DNA of 64,000 nt. Source: Lepisosteus oculatus (taxonomy: Eukaryota > Chordata > Actinopteri > Semionotiformes > Lepisosteidae). Each line of letters starts with the position of its first letter. Within the stretch, counting starts at the first letter, position 1. The notes beneath the pieces are model-generated. The model saw only the letters and a list, made by a program, of their open reading frames with translations, did no database searches and was not told the origin of the DNA. Made by a program: the position numbers and the translations under genes. The stretch spans positions 66,657,284 to 66,721,283 of the forward strand of contig NC_090698.1 in NCBI RefSeq assembly GCF_040954835.1, given 5' to 3'. This document shows positions 1 to 11,500 of the stretch, piece by piece.

Positions 1-531
1 TCGAGTAGGTAAATGGACGCGCTTGATTTAAACATTTGAAAGGGAAAACTTATATAGACCCACTGAAACACCACGTTACCGGGACTGTAAGATGTTCTCC
101 GCGGCACGGTGACAGTCACACACCCCGCACTACCCCAACGATGACAATACACTGAAACATCATTTCCGACTTTTCCTTTGTGCGAAAGGGACTGCCGCTG
201 CGCATCCTTCAGTAAGTTTCGCGTCCCTCACCAGCACGGCGCCGGTAACCTGTCCACGCATTGCCGTCAATGCGCTGCAACGCACCGGCAAATGCGCGCT
301 CGCCGCTTCAACAAAACCAAAAAAAAAAAAACCCGGGTCTTAAGATTTTGCCTAGCAACATTTAACTTCATTATGATCCATGGTGCTCCACGGTGACTGT
401 TGCTCGAAGTAACACCTGGCAGGGACGGCACGTCACCCCCAACAGGTACCAGTGCGAAAGCTACGGCACAGCCTCTCTAAACCGTGTCCCGGCGTCGCGA
501 AGGGAGCGCGGGTTTGCGGGCCAGCGCTTAC
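1..531 (-). other. SHROOM3: SHROOM3 intron 1 (5' part)
   Basis: This is intron sequence downstream, on the minus strand, of the only SHROOM3 exon in the window. It begins at the donor whose GT lies at 531-530. The stretch is fairly CpG-rich, as expected next to a promoter. I see no exon, RNA gene or repeat apart from a short A-run near 320. Confidence 0.7.
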
Positions 532-675
532 CTTGGAGATGACTAATGTTTCCCCATGTTCAAGTCCACCTTTGAGAGTGAACCCCCACGGAGCGCCTCC
601 CTGGAGACAAGCCTCCACGTAGATGAATCGGCCTTTCTGTGTCACCGCGCTTGAGCCGTGGAAGTTGTTCTCCAT
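532..675 (-). CDS. SHROOM3: SHROOM3 first coding exon (N-terminal part of PDZ domain), partial gene
   Basis: SHROOM3 is an actin- and ROCK-binding scaffold that drives apical constriction of epithelial cells. This exon codes the first 48 residues: an ATG at 675 on the minus strand, then a reading frame ending exactly on a phase-0 donor (aag|gtaagc). Residues about 15-48 are the start of the PDZ domain, with the carboxylate-binding-loop region GGAPWGFTLKGGLEHGE and then LVISK, where human SHROOM3 continues into its next exon. The rest of the gene (remaining PDZ, ASD1, ASD2) lies beyond the left edge, as expected for a gene with a very long first intron. SHROOM2 and SHROOM4 have similar PDZ starts; the choice of SHROOM3 rests on the divergent CCDC158 neighbour. 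A leading ATG further upstream is not excluded. Confidence 0.88.
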
Positions 676-1275
676 CCTCTTGACCGGAGAGGGTAGAGGC
701 GGAAACCGTGTGCCGCGCTGTAACACCGCAAAACAGCGCAAAACAGAAGGCGACGCCGTGTAAAACACTCCCCCCCCGAGGCGCTAATGAGAGTTTTCGT
801 TTTCTTTTTAAAGATGCCCAAAGCCGACGCGGGATTCTCCACCGCTCTGTCATAAAACATTTCCGAACATTATTCTTGGTCGATCTGCCATCGGAACGAA
901 TTTCAGAATGCCACCCCGGCATTAAAAAAAAAAAAGATATCCCGTTTTTTTTTCCTGCAGGATACAACTGCCTTTCTGTTTTCTCAACTTTTTCCCCGCA
1001 TGTTCCACCAATCGATATCCAATAAAATGATGAAGAAAAGGAGGAAAAAAAAAAAACCCCAAAAAAAACAAAATGGGTGAGTGGAAGGGGGAAAAAAAAG
1101 TTTTTCAGTCGGTGCAACTGGATTCAGTGGGAGGCTTCACTGTTGATCGATTGTAAGGCTTTTTTTTTTCCTCTTCCGAGTGCATTTTACCATTACAATG
1201 GTATTTTGCCACAATCCATTGGATTGAAAGAAAGGCAAGCGCTCATTCGCTTAGCTCGTCGCTCCTGGGTTAGGT

Positions 1276-1301
1276 TACTACTACTACTAGTAGTAGTAGT
1301 A
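1276..1301. repeat. 26-bp perfect palindrome of CTA/TAG triplets
   Basis: A run of CTA triplets meets its own reverse complement, giving a perfect 26-base palindrome centred on CTAG (1287-1290). It lies about 600 bases upstream of the SHROOM3 start codon. Confidence 0.9.
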
Positions 1302-2789
1302 GCGCGGCTGTCAGAAAGAAAGGAGGAAAAAAATCCGTTTCCCAAAGCAGGATTCAGCGCTGCTGTATTTTTTATTTTTCGGTTCCCCCCCCCGCCCAAC
1401 CAAGTCCGGAGACTTCTAAAGCCGTGATCGGTGGAAGTCTCATCGACCGGCTCGGTTTCAGCTCTCTCCCTTGATGCAGTTTAACTGCTCATACAACATC
1501 CCTGGATGCAGGACTTTTACCTACCTCCTCCTCCTCCTCCTCGCAGGGCACTCGCGTTGCAGCGCCTCGGCGCATGCGTGACGGACACAACTTGCCCGCT
1601 TTTGATGAGCTCGTCCCAGGCAGGATACAGAGTGACACGGTTTTGTTTTGTTTTTTTTATCCCCCTGCCGTCGACTCTTTTCAGCTGTCCTGAAGCACGG
1701 CACACATACTGTGCGGAACAAGAACGAAAAGTCCCACGGCGATTCTCCCTTTCTAGTGGGGTGATCACTTCATCGCCATTCAAGCCGGACCACTCGCCCA
1801 CAACAAAAAAAACGGGGGGACCCGATGTAGCCTCTCACGCCGTGACTTCTTTTCCACATTCCTTTCATTTGCACGCCGCATTTTGTGAAAACTACTGTGC
1901 CAAAATGCTTTTGTTCCACGACAACTACTGTACAGACGTTTCGGGTTTGTTTATTTATTGACGTATCTGTGGATTCAACCGGGAAACAGGTCTGTGGATG
2001 GGCTCTGCTCCTAAAAAAAAACAACACGTGCTTCGCGGTTATTAAAAAACATTTTACTTTCTGACAATGTGTTCTTGCAAATACGTTCTCTTTAAATGGC
2101 CATAATTCTAACCTAAACGAAGTCACAAAAAGTCTAGTACAGCTCTTTAAAAATGCATTTAGAGAAACATAGGAGTCCTTTTTTTTAAGAGAGCAGGTCA
2201 AATACACAGCGTATTACTGCGTATGTAGATATATGGAAATAGCTAATTAATAATCACATTCCCATAGTTCATAGTGCTTAGTACTTAACCTCCATGATGA
2301 CCCTCTAGAAAATCCGTATAGAACATCTGACCAAACCTTATGAAAACACAATGATGAAAATTCAACAGACAATTTTAAGGGTTATTTGTAAGGATTTCAG
2401 CAAAAATAACGTGAAATGTGACTTAATCACGCATGACTCACTCTGTAGCCCAAAACCTGATAACAAGAGGTTAAGAGGTTAATAACAGGGTCTGTATTGT
2501 GCTTTGTCCTTAAACTATATATGGAGGTCAATGATGTGTAAGAATCTCAGGTAGACTTTAGTTAAGAACAATATAGTTTATCACAAAACGTTTACTGTTT
2601 GCATCATATTGTGAACCAGGAGTTTCGGTATTTGTGTTTGGTTTCAGAAGCTTTCTAATGTAATGATATGCTGCAGCATTTGTTCCAGGTCAAGGAAGTT
2701 ACTTAAAATGAAAGACAAGTAAAAAAAAAAGTATAAGAATTTGCAGTCATGGCGCAAGTATACATCCCTACAATTTTCTAACTGCTCAA

Positions 2790-3016
2790 TCCAATTCAGA
2801 GTCGCACACACTGACGCACGCACACGCGGAGCCAGTTTTCCCAGGAGCCAGCTCAACTACCAGTACGTCTTTGGTCTGTGGGAGGAAACCGAAGCACTCA
2901 GAGGAAACACACAGGAACATGAGGAGACCATACAAACCCCATGCAGATCTGGAAACTGCACCTCAGGTCTGGGATTGAGCCCAGGGCCCCAGCACTGCCT
3001 TACAGTGCCTCCCTGA
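2790..3016 (-). mobile_element. tRNA-derived SINE fragment (reverse orientation)
   Basis: On the minus strand this carries the features of a fish SINE family also present at 16485 and 61765: a B-box-like stretch (rc of gggattgagcccagg), a segment corresponding to the 'cctcccacag' motif (seen here as ctgtgggaggaaac), and a (CA)-rich part. The A-box end lies near 3016. The copy is diverged and inactive. Confidence 0.6.
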
Positions 3017-3639
3017 AACTAGGCAATATTTTTTAGCCCCGTTTTGGATTTGAATTCAGATTTTCGGGGCTGTTCGGTTAAACCAATCTCTGAAAGCAGA
3101 CCTTAAAATACAGCATTTTGTTTTGCTTTTCAAACATCAGAAGTCAGAAGACAAACTCTTGTCTTGGTTATTCACAGGGGTGGGATGTTCCTTTCCTGTC
3201 GCAGGTGTTTTGGGATAGCCTGGCCTGTGGAGCTGTTTATAAGGTTGAGTGGATATATGAACCCCTAACAGCCCACTGCAGAAAGCGGCCCTCAATCACT
3301 CCATTGTGTCAAGACAGAGAGGAAACATATTGTATGTCAGATGGGACTTGGCAGATTCAGGGGTTGATGGGTTGTGCGTATACATGAAAATTCCTCATTA
3401 GTAACATTTTTCAGACTAAAAACCAATGTCAGCCAGAAAATGTCAGCAGGGGAAAACGAACCACTTAGTATTTCAAAAGTTTTTAACTTTTCGAAATGTT
3501 ACTGCCATTAGAAGCAAACTACTAAATTAAATAGTGTTTTGGAAGCGATGGTTACCATGGGGGAAGCAGACCATATTTTAACACGGGGCTTCTAAAGGTA
3601 TTTGTCAATGGTAAATTCAGTAAGGAGGCAAAGAAAATG

Positions 3640-4560
3640 AAATGTTCTTTGGGTATTGCAACAGCAAAAAAAACTGTCAAGGCTGAAGTAAAATACATTG
3701 GGGAAAAAATGGGAAAGGCTTAGACAATGAAAGGGAACTGGCTGATGTACTAAAAGAGTATTTTACACAGGTGTCTACGAAGGAAGAAGTCAACATGCCT
3801 GAGGCAGCAGAAGGACAAAGGTCTGTATTAAACAGTATCAGCACAGGAGAAGCAGGAGTGTTTCAGGTACTAGAGGCAGACAAGATGAAATAACCCCCAG
3901 GGCCTGAGGGTATGTTCCCAATTGTACTCAAGGAGACAAGAGACGTTATTCAAACCTTTGATGCGACTTTTGCAGCAGTCGCTGGAGCCAGGGTGAAGCG
4001 GGCTGGCTATGAAAATAAGGGTGGACCAGTTAGAAAGGCAGCACCTTAAAAGGGTCTGGTACCACAGTGGTCTTCTAATTTATCACAGAAGAAAAAAACA
4101 GTCATCTTCAGCTTCCTTATTGCTCCAACAGGAGAGCAATGGTATACAGTACATAGAGAGGATCACAGGGGCTGCCTGTCACCGAGTAACTGTTGGTGGC
4201 TGAGGCCTCTCAAGAAGGGCATTTGCTGACAGCCTGGCACTGGAGAATTGCTCATGAAGTACCCATCTGCAAAAAAATACATTAAATGAAGTAATTATAG
4301 ATCAATACGTCTGACTTCTTTTACATCTAAGGTGATGGAAATTATTATTGGAACTAAGCTAGATGTTCAACTTTATGGAAATAATAGATAGATACTTTAT
4401 TAATCCCGAGCAGTCAACATGTATTTAGAAAGTTTAAGCCTTGTCTAGCCAACTTGTTCTTTGAACAAGCACCAACAGTAATGGATACACACTATCCATT
4501 TAACCTTTGATTTGATTTCCAGTACGGTTTTTAATTTAAGCCCGTTCAGGTTACTTTTTT
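3640..4560 (+). mobile_element. Degenerate CR1/L2-like LINE reverse transcriptase remnant
   Basis: Broken frames in plus orientation give a series of reverse-transcriptase landmarks in the right order: a DVLKEYFTQV-like segment near 3745, PPGPEG followed by VLKE near 3895-3935, NYRSIRLTSFTSKVMEIII near 4295-4350, and FRKFKPCLANLF near 4430-4465. This is the order seen in CR1/L2-type non-LTR elements. There are many stops and frame changes, so it is an old dead copy, and part of the middle appears deleted or replaced. Confidence 0.6.
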
Positions 4561-4794
4561 TTTAACTCTCATAATACCCATTTTTTTACGGCACGCTGTG
4601 AGACCCAAAACGTCTACCCAGTATTTTCAGGTACCAGACTTTTTTTGGTCACTAAATTCTGTCAACTTGGTAACTTTTATCACCAAGATGAAAAAAAAAA
4701 CATATCCTGGCTTAAGGATCTCTGAATTCTCCCATGTGCGTTGTTTCCTTACATTTCTAGATGATATTAATCGTGCCTCTTCATAATTGTCACA

Positions 4795-4992
4795 AAATGG
4801 TTTGTTCTTTGTGTGTTCTGGACTGTGTGTAACTCTTCTTTGTGCACTTCTCACTGTACTGATTGTATTGTATGTATTGTATTACTCTTATTGTATCATT
4901 CGTTACAGTGCGGCTGTGTTGTCCGTGTTAAGCTGCTGTTGCACAGCAATTACACTCACGGGATCAATAAAGTACAGTGTCTATCTAAGAAA
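4795..4992 (+). mobile_element. LINE 3' UTR/tail fragment
   Basis: The sequence has the character of a fish LINE 3' end: a T-rich stretch with repeated TGTATTG words, then CACGGGATCAATAAAGT and a TCTATC-like tail. A related short piece in opposite orientation (gatactttattaatcccgag) lies near 4390-4415. There is no coding sequence. Confidence 0.45.
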
Positions 4993-5426
4993 GGGATTGA
5001 TTATACTCAGGGAACTGCATTCCCCATAATGCAGTGCAGGGCAGAAGTGCTGTAAACAGGGACTGACTGAAAGCGGCAACGGCAGGTGCTTTTGTGTGAT
5101 TGCATTTACAGATGGCCCCGCCGCACAAAAGCGTCAAATAAAATTCTAGAACAGCACTGCGTAGGAATAGTCGCGTCACAATGATATTGCTTACAAATGA
5201 TGTCTCTTCGCAACGGGTAAGCATTAATAAAAGCGCTCGACTGTCAACAAAACCAGATTTATCCATTATCAGCCAACCGCGGTTGCCTTGGTGATGTCAC
5301 AGTTTCCCTAAGGTTTCCGTTTGAAACTGGGGAACAGGGAACAAAAATTTGCACGCCGGCAGAGTTCTTGGGTTCGGGTTCAGTTTTGCTTTTAAGATTT
5401 GGCTTTGTCCTCGTCCGATCGGAGGG

Positions 5427-5571
5427 ATGTCGTCGGAAAGCCGAGAAATCGGTAGAAATGACACTTCTTTGATCGCAAAAAGTTATAGCATGGCAACAGG
5501 CTCCGGAGTTACGGTTGGAGTGTCCGTTCAGGGAGGTTCGGTCATCGAGAGCTCCTATCCCTCTGCCGAAA
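5427..5571 (+). CDS. CCDC158: CCDC158 exon 1
   Basis: Start codon and residues 1-48 (begins MSSESREIGRND); ser/gly-rich, not coiled coil. The donor a|gtaagt leaves phase 1. Confidence 0.85.
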
Positions 5572-8500
5572 GTAAGTAACTTCCCTACAACATAACTCAA
5601 ACGAGGAGTAAATCCACACGGTGGGGTGATGTATACGGCATACAGCAGTGTGTGTCGGGAGAGCACCGTACACAAAACGTTCATGTGAAGCATTACCTTT
5701 CTCACACCGTGAGTGTTACACTATATAGGATGCCCAACAGGTAGGGAAAAGAGAGCTTTTGCGTTTCCCCAGTGTGATCAAATGTATATACAAATCAGAC
5801 AGTGATACGTGGCCCCAAAGTATACGAGACAGACAGAGCCCCGAAAGTTTCGGTCATAGTTTGGTCGTGTTATTTACTGTATAGCGCCTGTGTGTTCAGA
5901 AAGCACCACATTAAAACTCCTATTTAAAGATCCATGCTGTACGAGGCTTTTGTGTTAATGTTACGTAATAAATGACTTTTGGTGTGTATTTTTAGCGTCT
6001 AGAGCAGGTCTTCCTACTTGCCATGCTTCGCCAGATAAGTGTAAATTTTGTACAGTGGCGGTGAATATCTACGGTATAGTTTCTACAGAGGCAAGCTGTA
6101 TGAAGAGCACGATGATGGTATAGTTTCTACCATGGCAATCTGTATCAAGATCTCGATGGTAGTATAGTTTCTACAGTGGCCAGCTGGATCAAGATCACGA
6201 TGGCAGTTCTGATGTGAAAAATGCTTGATGTTTTGTGGCTGGCTCTGCACACGACCTGAAAATGACTTAGAGAAATTCTAACGCTCTCTATGCCATTGTG
6301 AGTGTGGTACTACTGGGCAGGGAGTGTGAACATCGTTTCATCGTTTCAAACACTCTTTCCAAGCCTGTGCTTTTTTCCAGAGTACACATTTGACTTATAA
6401 AATGTTTCTGCCAGATACCAAGCCTACAAAGGCTGTGTGCAGATGCTTAATTTCTTGAAATGCCTTGTGTGTGAAACTACAAAATCTAATTTTTTACTTG
6501 ACTCTCCCGATTTGTATATGAAATGCAAGTGCCATCTCTTTATAACATGGTTGTTAGGGGAGAACTTTAAGATTTCACAATATTAGTGAAACTAAAACAT
6601 GTTCTAACATTGGAACCCTTCTTCTTTTTTTATATGGGTACTCTATGAATAATGATATAAAACTGTTAAAGGTACTGTACACGTTTTATTGATTCCACTA
6701 ATACACATCAAAGGCTAGTAGCCTATGTAAATGTTTTGTGTGCTTTCTGAAATGTTCTTAATGAACGTATTTTCTCTTCTTTCATCTAACTGCGCATCAC
6801 TCATTTTGTGATACACACTCGTGGAATGAACTGGCTTTTGATTTGCCACCTTTCGATAATCGGAAGTTTTGCAGTTTTAGCGAACTTTGTTTTAACCGAG
6901 TGATCATCTCGTTAATTTTTGTAAATATTTTCTTGCAGAGGGAGAAAGTATTCTGGAAGAAAAGGCTGCCAAGAGTTTGCAGCCTGTGCACAAAATCGCT
7001 GTTGGCTCCTATGCTGAATCTGAAGGTACTGAAGGCTAAATCCTAAATTTTCACAGGAGTGCCCTCATTGTAATGGGCTTTTGAAATATGTGAGATTTCC
7101 TGAAGGTGTTTTAGCTTTCAGTTAGAATGTCCTCCATTATTCCCCGAAGTGAATCCTTTCCCAAGGGTTTTTCGAACCATAAGCGACATTTGATTTAATT
7201 TGTTTTTTTCAAATGCCCTGACAGTGCTGGGTATCAGCAGGTGCTCACCTGAAAATTCTGATTGAGATATTTTCAAAATTCACCAGGGGGCAGGGTAGAA
7301 TTCATGTACACGTTGCTAGTTTTCCATATTCTTTTTCATCCTTAAAGGGTGTCACCTTATCATGCCAGGCCACTCCCAGGGCATGGAAATCCTTCATGTG
7401 ATGTTTTCTTCAGTCAATTTCATCACACACCATTTTAATTAAATAAAAATTAAACTATTCCTGCTTCTATGATAGAGGTTCATTAGTATTTTCAGCTGAT
7501 AATAACAGTTTTTCAATTTGCAAGACTCTGCTAAATGGATCTATTCTGAATTAAAAGTTGGAATATATTTGTGCTGTTAGTTAGTACAGCAGAACATTTC
7601 GTGTTAGAAATGGTTTATGGTGGTTTTCATTTTGCAGTAGCTTTGAAGTTGAAAAAGTAGCCATTGCAATGAAAGACATTGCAAATATTTAATTCATACC
7701 CTGCAAATGTAGAGGCATCCAATACGGATGTGTTTTATATCCTATTGTAAAAGCAGGTATTGTATATAGGGAAACAATGGTTGTGTTTGAGGTATTGTAA
7801 TCCAAACTTATGTACTTTCTCTTGCAGGCATCAGATTTGCCTCACTGGGAAACAGGAGTCTTGAAGAGCTGAGGTGTGACCAGAGGTTTATTTTATTAGC
7901 TTTTTTTATCAGGGCATTTGAATCAAGTAGTCATACTGCTGTATATTGTCAGACTATACAACCTCACATGCTCTTGCAGTACTTTGTCACTGTGTATTGT
8001 TCTTCCTGTTTAAGCCTTGAGCTGCTGTATATACTGTACGTACAATTTTAAAAAGGTCAGATGTAGTATATTATTCTGTTTGTAGACTCTTTCAAAATTT
8101 ACTATGTGTGTATGATGGATAAAACAGGGTAGGGTGAATTCCACAGTATTATAAGGATTTTACAATCATTTTTGTGGCTTGGCCCATTAGTCCAGTGCTC
8201 CAGTGTTACTGTAATTCTCTGGATCTTCCTCTTAAATGCTGTAAATGTAATAGAACTGACAATTTCAGGGAGCATCTGGAGAGGCAGACAAGGGAGACCC
8301 AGAGACTACAGGAGGAGGTGGAACAGGCCACTAAACTCACCATGGAGAAGATTAGTCGCTCGTTTGGAGACCCAGCTCCTCGACCCACCAGCGGCCTCAG
8401 CGTCTCACTAGGTAAGGGCACAGAGCTCAGTCTGGCTGGCTTAGTGTCAGCAGAATTAATAGACACCAACTCTGCACCTAAAACTCTTTCCTCATCTGTC

Positions 8501-11500
8501 TCCTGGAAAACGTGTGTTCACCGCCAAAATGAACCATCGTCAAGCTAGTCAGACAGAGAACAGAAAATAATAACCATTAACAAGAAAGGCGATGATAATC
8601 AAATTGTGACTTTTATGCCTTGGCTGGACAATATTGTGAACCATTATAACCAGATACCTTGTCTCCATCACCAGCAGACACAGTTCAAATTCATGTGGGC
8701 CGAACCAGTCTTCCCGTTGTTCATGAAAAACATGAGCTTCCTGTATCGGCAAGTCTTGCCTGTTCAACATTGCTGTAGGATGCAGCAGGCCGAACATCCT
8801 GTCACTGCAATAAAACAATGAAATGTTGGCCAGTGTTGTTAGAAATGCCTTCTGGGAAAAAAAAGGGTGCTTTAATGTTCACCATTGGCTAGCAAATTTG
8901 ACCTCCTACCCTGCAATGGTGGTCACTTGCAAAAATATCCTCTCAGACCAAGACAAAACCACCCTCTTTCTACGTTTCATAAGTAGTGATGTCTCTCACA
9001 GAGTCTTGCCAGGTTTTTTTCAAAAACACTGAAAGTCCAGAAGCATCTTCCAGTAGTTGCCTATTACACACCAGTCCTGTAATTCTGAGTGTTCTCTGTC
9101 GCTTTCTAATAAGGGGTTTAGGAAAAAATGAGAATAGTGGTCCATCTTTTGAGAATTGACATATCGTAGCTTTTATCACAGGAGCTGTTATACAGTACAT
9201 CGATGGGGACAGAAATAAAGCACTCTTGCATTGCCCTCTCAAGATACCATTTCAGAGGTGAATGGCCAGGATGTGCTGACTTCAAGTGGGCAGTCTGCTG
9301 GCCTGTCCCTGAGGTACGGGCTGGAGCTGGAGGCGCTGCGCCGGAGCTGTGGTTTCCCTGGGAAGGATCTCCTGGAGAAGGCCCTGGAGGAGTATGGCCA
9401 GCAGGTCAAGGAGCTCCAGAGGAGACTGAGTGAGGTCAGCGCAGTGATCCCACAAGGGGGTCGCTCTCTGGCAGCCAGCATGTGTGAAATGTTGCAATGT
9501 GGAAGCCGAATCTCCGCCAACTGCTCGTGTTAGGTGAAGGTGAAGGTGCTGTCCTAAGAACATTCGAACTCAAATGTGTCAGAATCCAGATGTGGTTGAT
9601 GCAGAATCTGTTAGGAAAAAGAGAGTTTGAAGAAAAAGTGTGACAATATGGTGTGGAAGGATAAAAACAGATTTTCACACTTGCATAAAGCTGAACAACT
9701 TTAGTTGATTAAATTTTTGACCTCTTTGACATGGTCATTCTGTCCATTCAATAATATAAGTTAATAAGGTTGAAGGAAACTGTCTTAATACGTTTGTACT
9801 CTTGATAAGGATTACAAGCTTTGAAATGAATGAATACCTTTACATTTAGTGCTGTAAACATGATACACCCATGCACGGATAATAAAATTAGTTAAATAGT
9901 TAAAGTTATGCTTCTAGTTTCAGTCTACTGGTCATAGAATGATAGTTAATTAACATGTTGCAGTCCTTTTACAAAGCAATATGAAATTGTGACATTTAAA
10001 GGCAAGTTAAAACCTTGATCTGCTTAAGAGTCTTTTGGACAAAGAATGACACTGAAGCTGTGAACCTTGAGTTATATAGTGGACATTATAGGTCTTGTCT
10101 TTTTTTAAGAGCAGGTTCGTTAGGCACATTGTCAGGGCCAACCCTAAGGCAGGTTGTAAGAATGCCAGTAAGCTAAATTCCTCGTTTCAACCTTGTGCAG
10201 GATGAAAAGCTCCCAGCCAAAGCTCTTTTCTGATCCATGCCTGTGGTTTATCTGCTCCGAGGGGTATTGGTTCAAAATGCCTGTGGTGTTCCACTCCACT
10301 CCACGGTCGGCTGCAACACTCTGCAGGGCTGTTTGTTCAGCTGGGTTGTTATTGGAAATAGCTTTGAAATCCCTGGATATGAAGAATAGCTCTACTTTGT
10401 TGTTATTGCTGTTGTTTCGACAACTGTCCACATGCTTTTAAACTGACTGTGTAGAGTGTAAGAAAAGGGAGTGGATCTACAGTATGTGGCGTATTTAAGA
10501 GAACAATGACATAACATTGAGGTGTGTCTGATAGATTGCAGTGAGTATTACGTTTGCTCCTGTTATTATTTTTCCCCATAGCTCTGTTAGGTTCTGACCA
10601 AGGTTTCCAGTGCCACTTACCAGAAACCTTATTCTTATATTATTGTGAAATGTTGTGCTAAATAGCTTATAATATTGTACAGTATTTGAAAAGCTGTATT
10701 TTTGGCCAGAAACTCACATGATTTTTGGTGTGTTTGCAAACATTGTCTGTAAAAAGTTTGTGATCAGCTTCTGTTGGACGTTACATTAATATTGATCACA
10801 AGACAACATCTCTAAAGAGTAAGAACATATTTGTTGGGCTTAATGTTGGTTTCATGGTGACAGTAGTTTGATCTAATTGTGAGCTTCTCAAGTTTCTTTT
10901 AGTTTCCTGCTGGCTTCATGGGCAAGTATGTGATCGATTTGGCTAAATTGTGGAGGAGGAGATAGGGCTCTGAATTTATACTGGAAAGATCGCAGCTGTG
11001 GGCTCAGATCCCAGATACCTGTGGGTTCAGATCCCAGCTGGGACAGTGCAGTTGTACGTCCGACGATGGTACTTCACTGAGCTTGCTTCAGCGAGAAACA
11101 CTCCTCTTTATAAATGTGGAGCTCACATGGATAAAAAAAAAAAGTCAGCCAAATCATTTGTCATAGAGATAAATAACATTCATGATTGATTGAAAATGAT
11201 CTATTTTTAATGTATTGCAGACATGTGAACTTCATGAACAGCAAAAGTTCCATTTTCGCCAGTCCATCATTAAACTGCAGACCAAGCTGCAGGAGAGTCA
11301 GATTGAGAAAGATGCTCTGGCTGATATCAGGTAAAGGAGCGAACCAATCCGTCTCTTCTGTTTCGGTGATACCTAATCAAGCGCACTGAAACACCGGTAT
11401 CTAAGTGCATCCTGAGCTTTGGGTTTCAAATGTTTGTGTGTAGGAAATTCTGACTTTCTGAGACATTACGACATACATTATTGCAGTTGGTAAAGTATAG

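Larger units (their letters stand above)
676..5426. other. SHROOM3-CCDC158 intergenic/promoter region
   Basis: This lies between two divergent genes and holds both promoters and 5' UTRs. The first 2 kb are CpG-rich with many A, T and C homopolymers, including a (TCC)n run near 1525; this is probably the SHROOM3 promoter and 5' UTR. From 2 kb on it is AT-richer with SINE and LINE remnants, listed separately. I found no credible coding exon: the open frames here are short, low in complexity and lack splice context. Confidence 0.6.

Noticed and set aside
560-1961. Several 90-185 codon frames in the SHROOM3 upstream region
   Set aside because: Built on homopolymer runs and CpG-rich sequence, with no splice context, domains or consistent start; overlapping on both strands.
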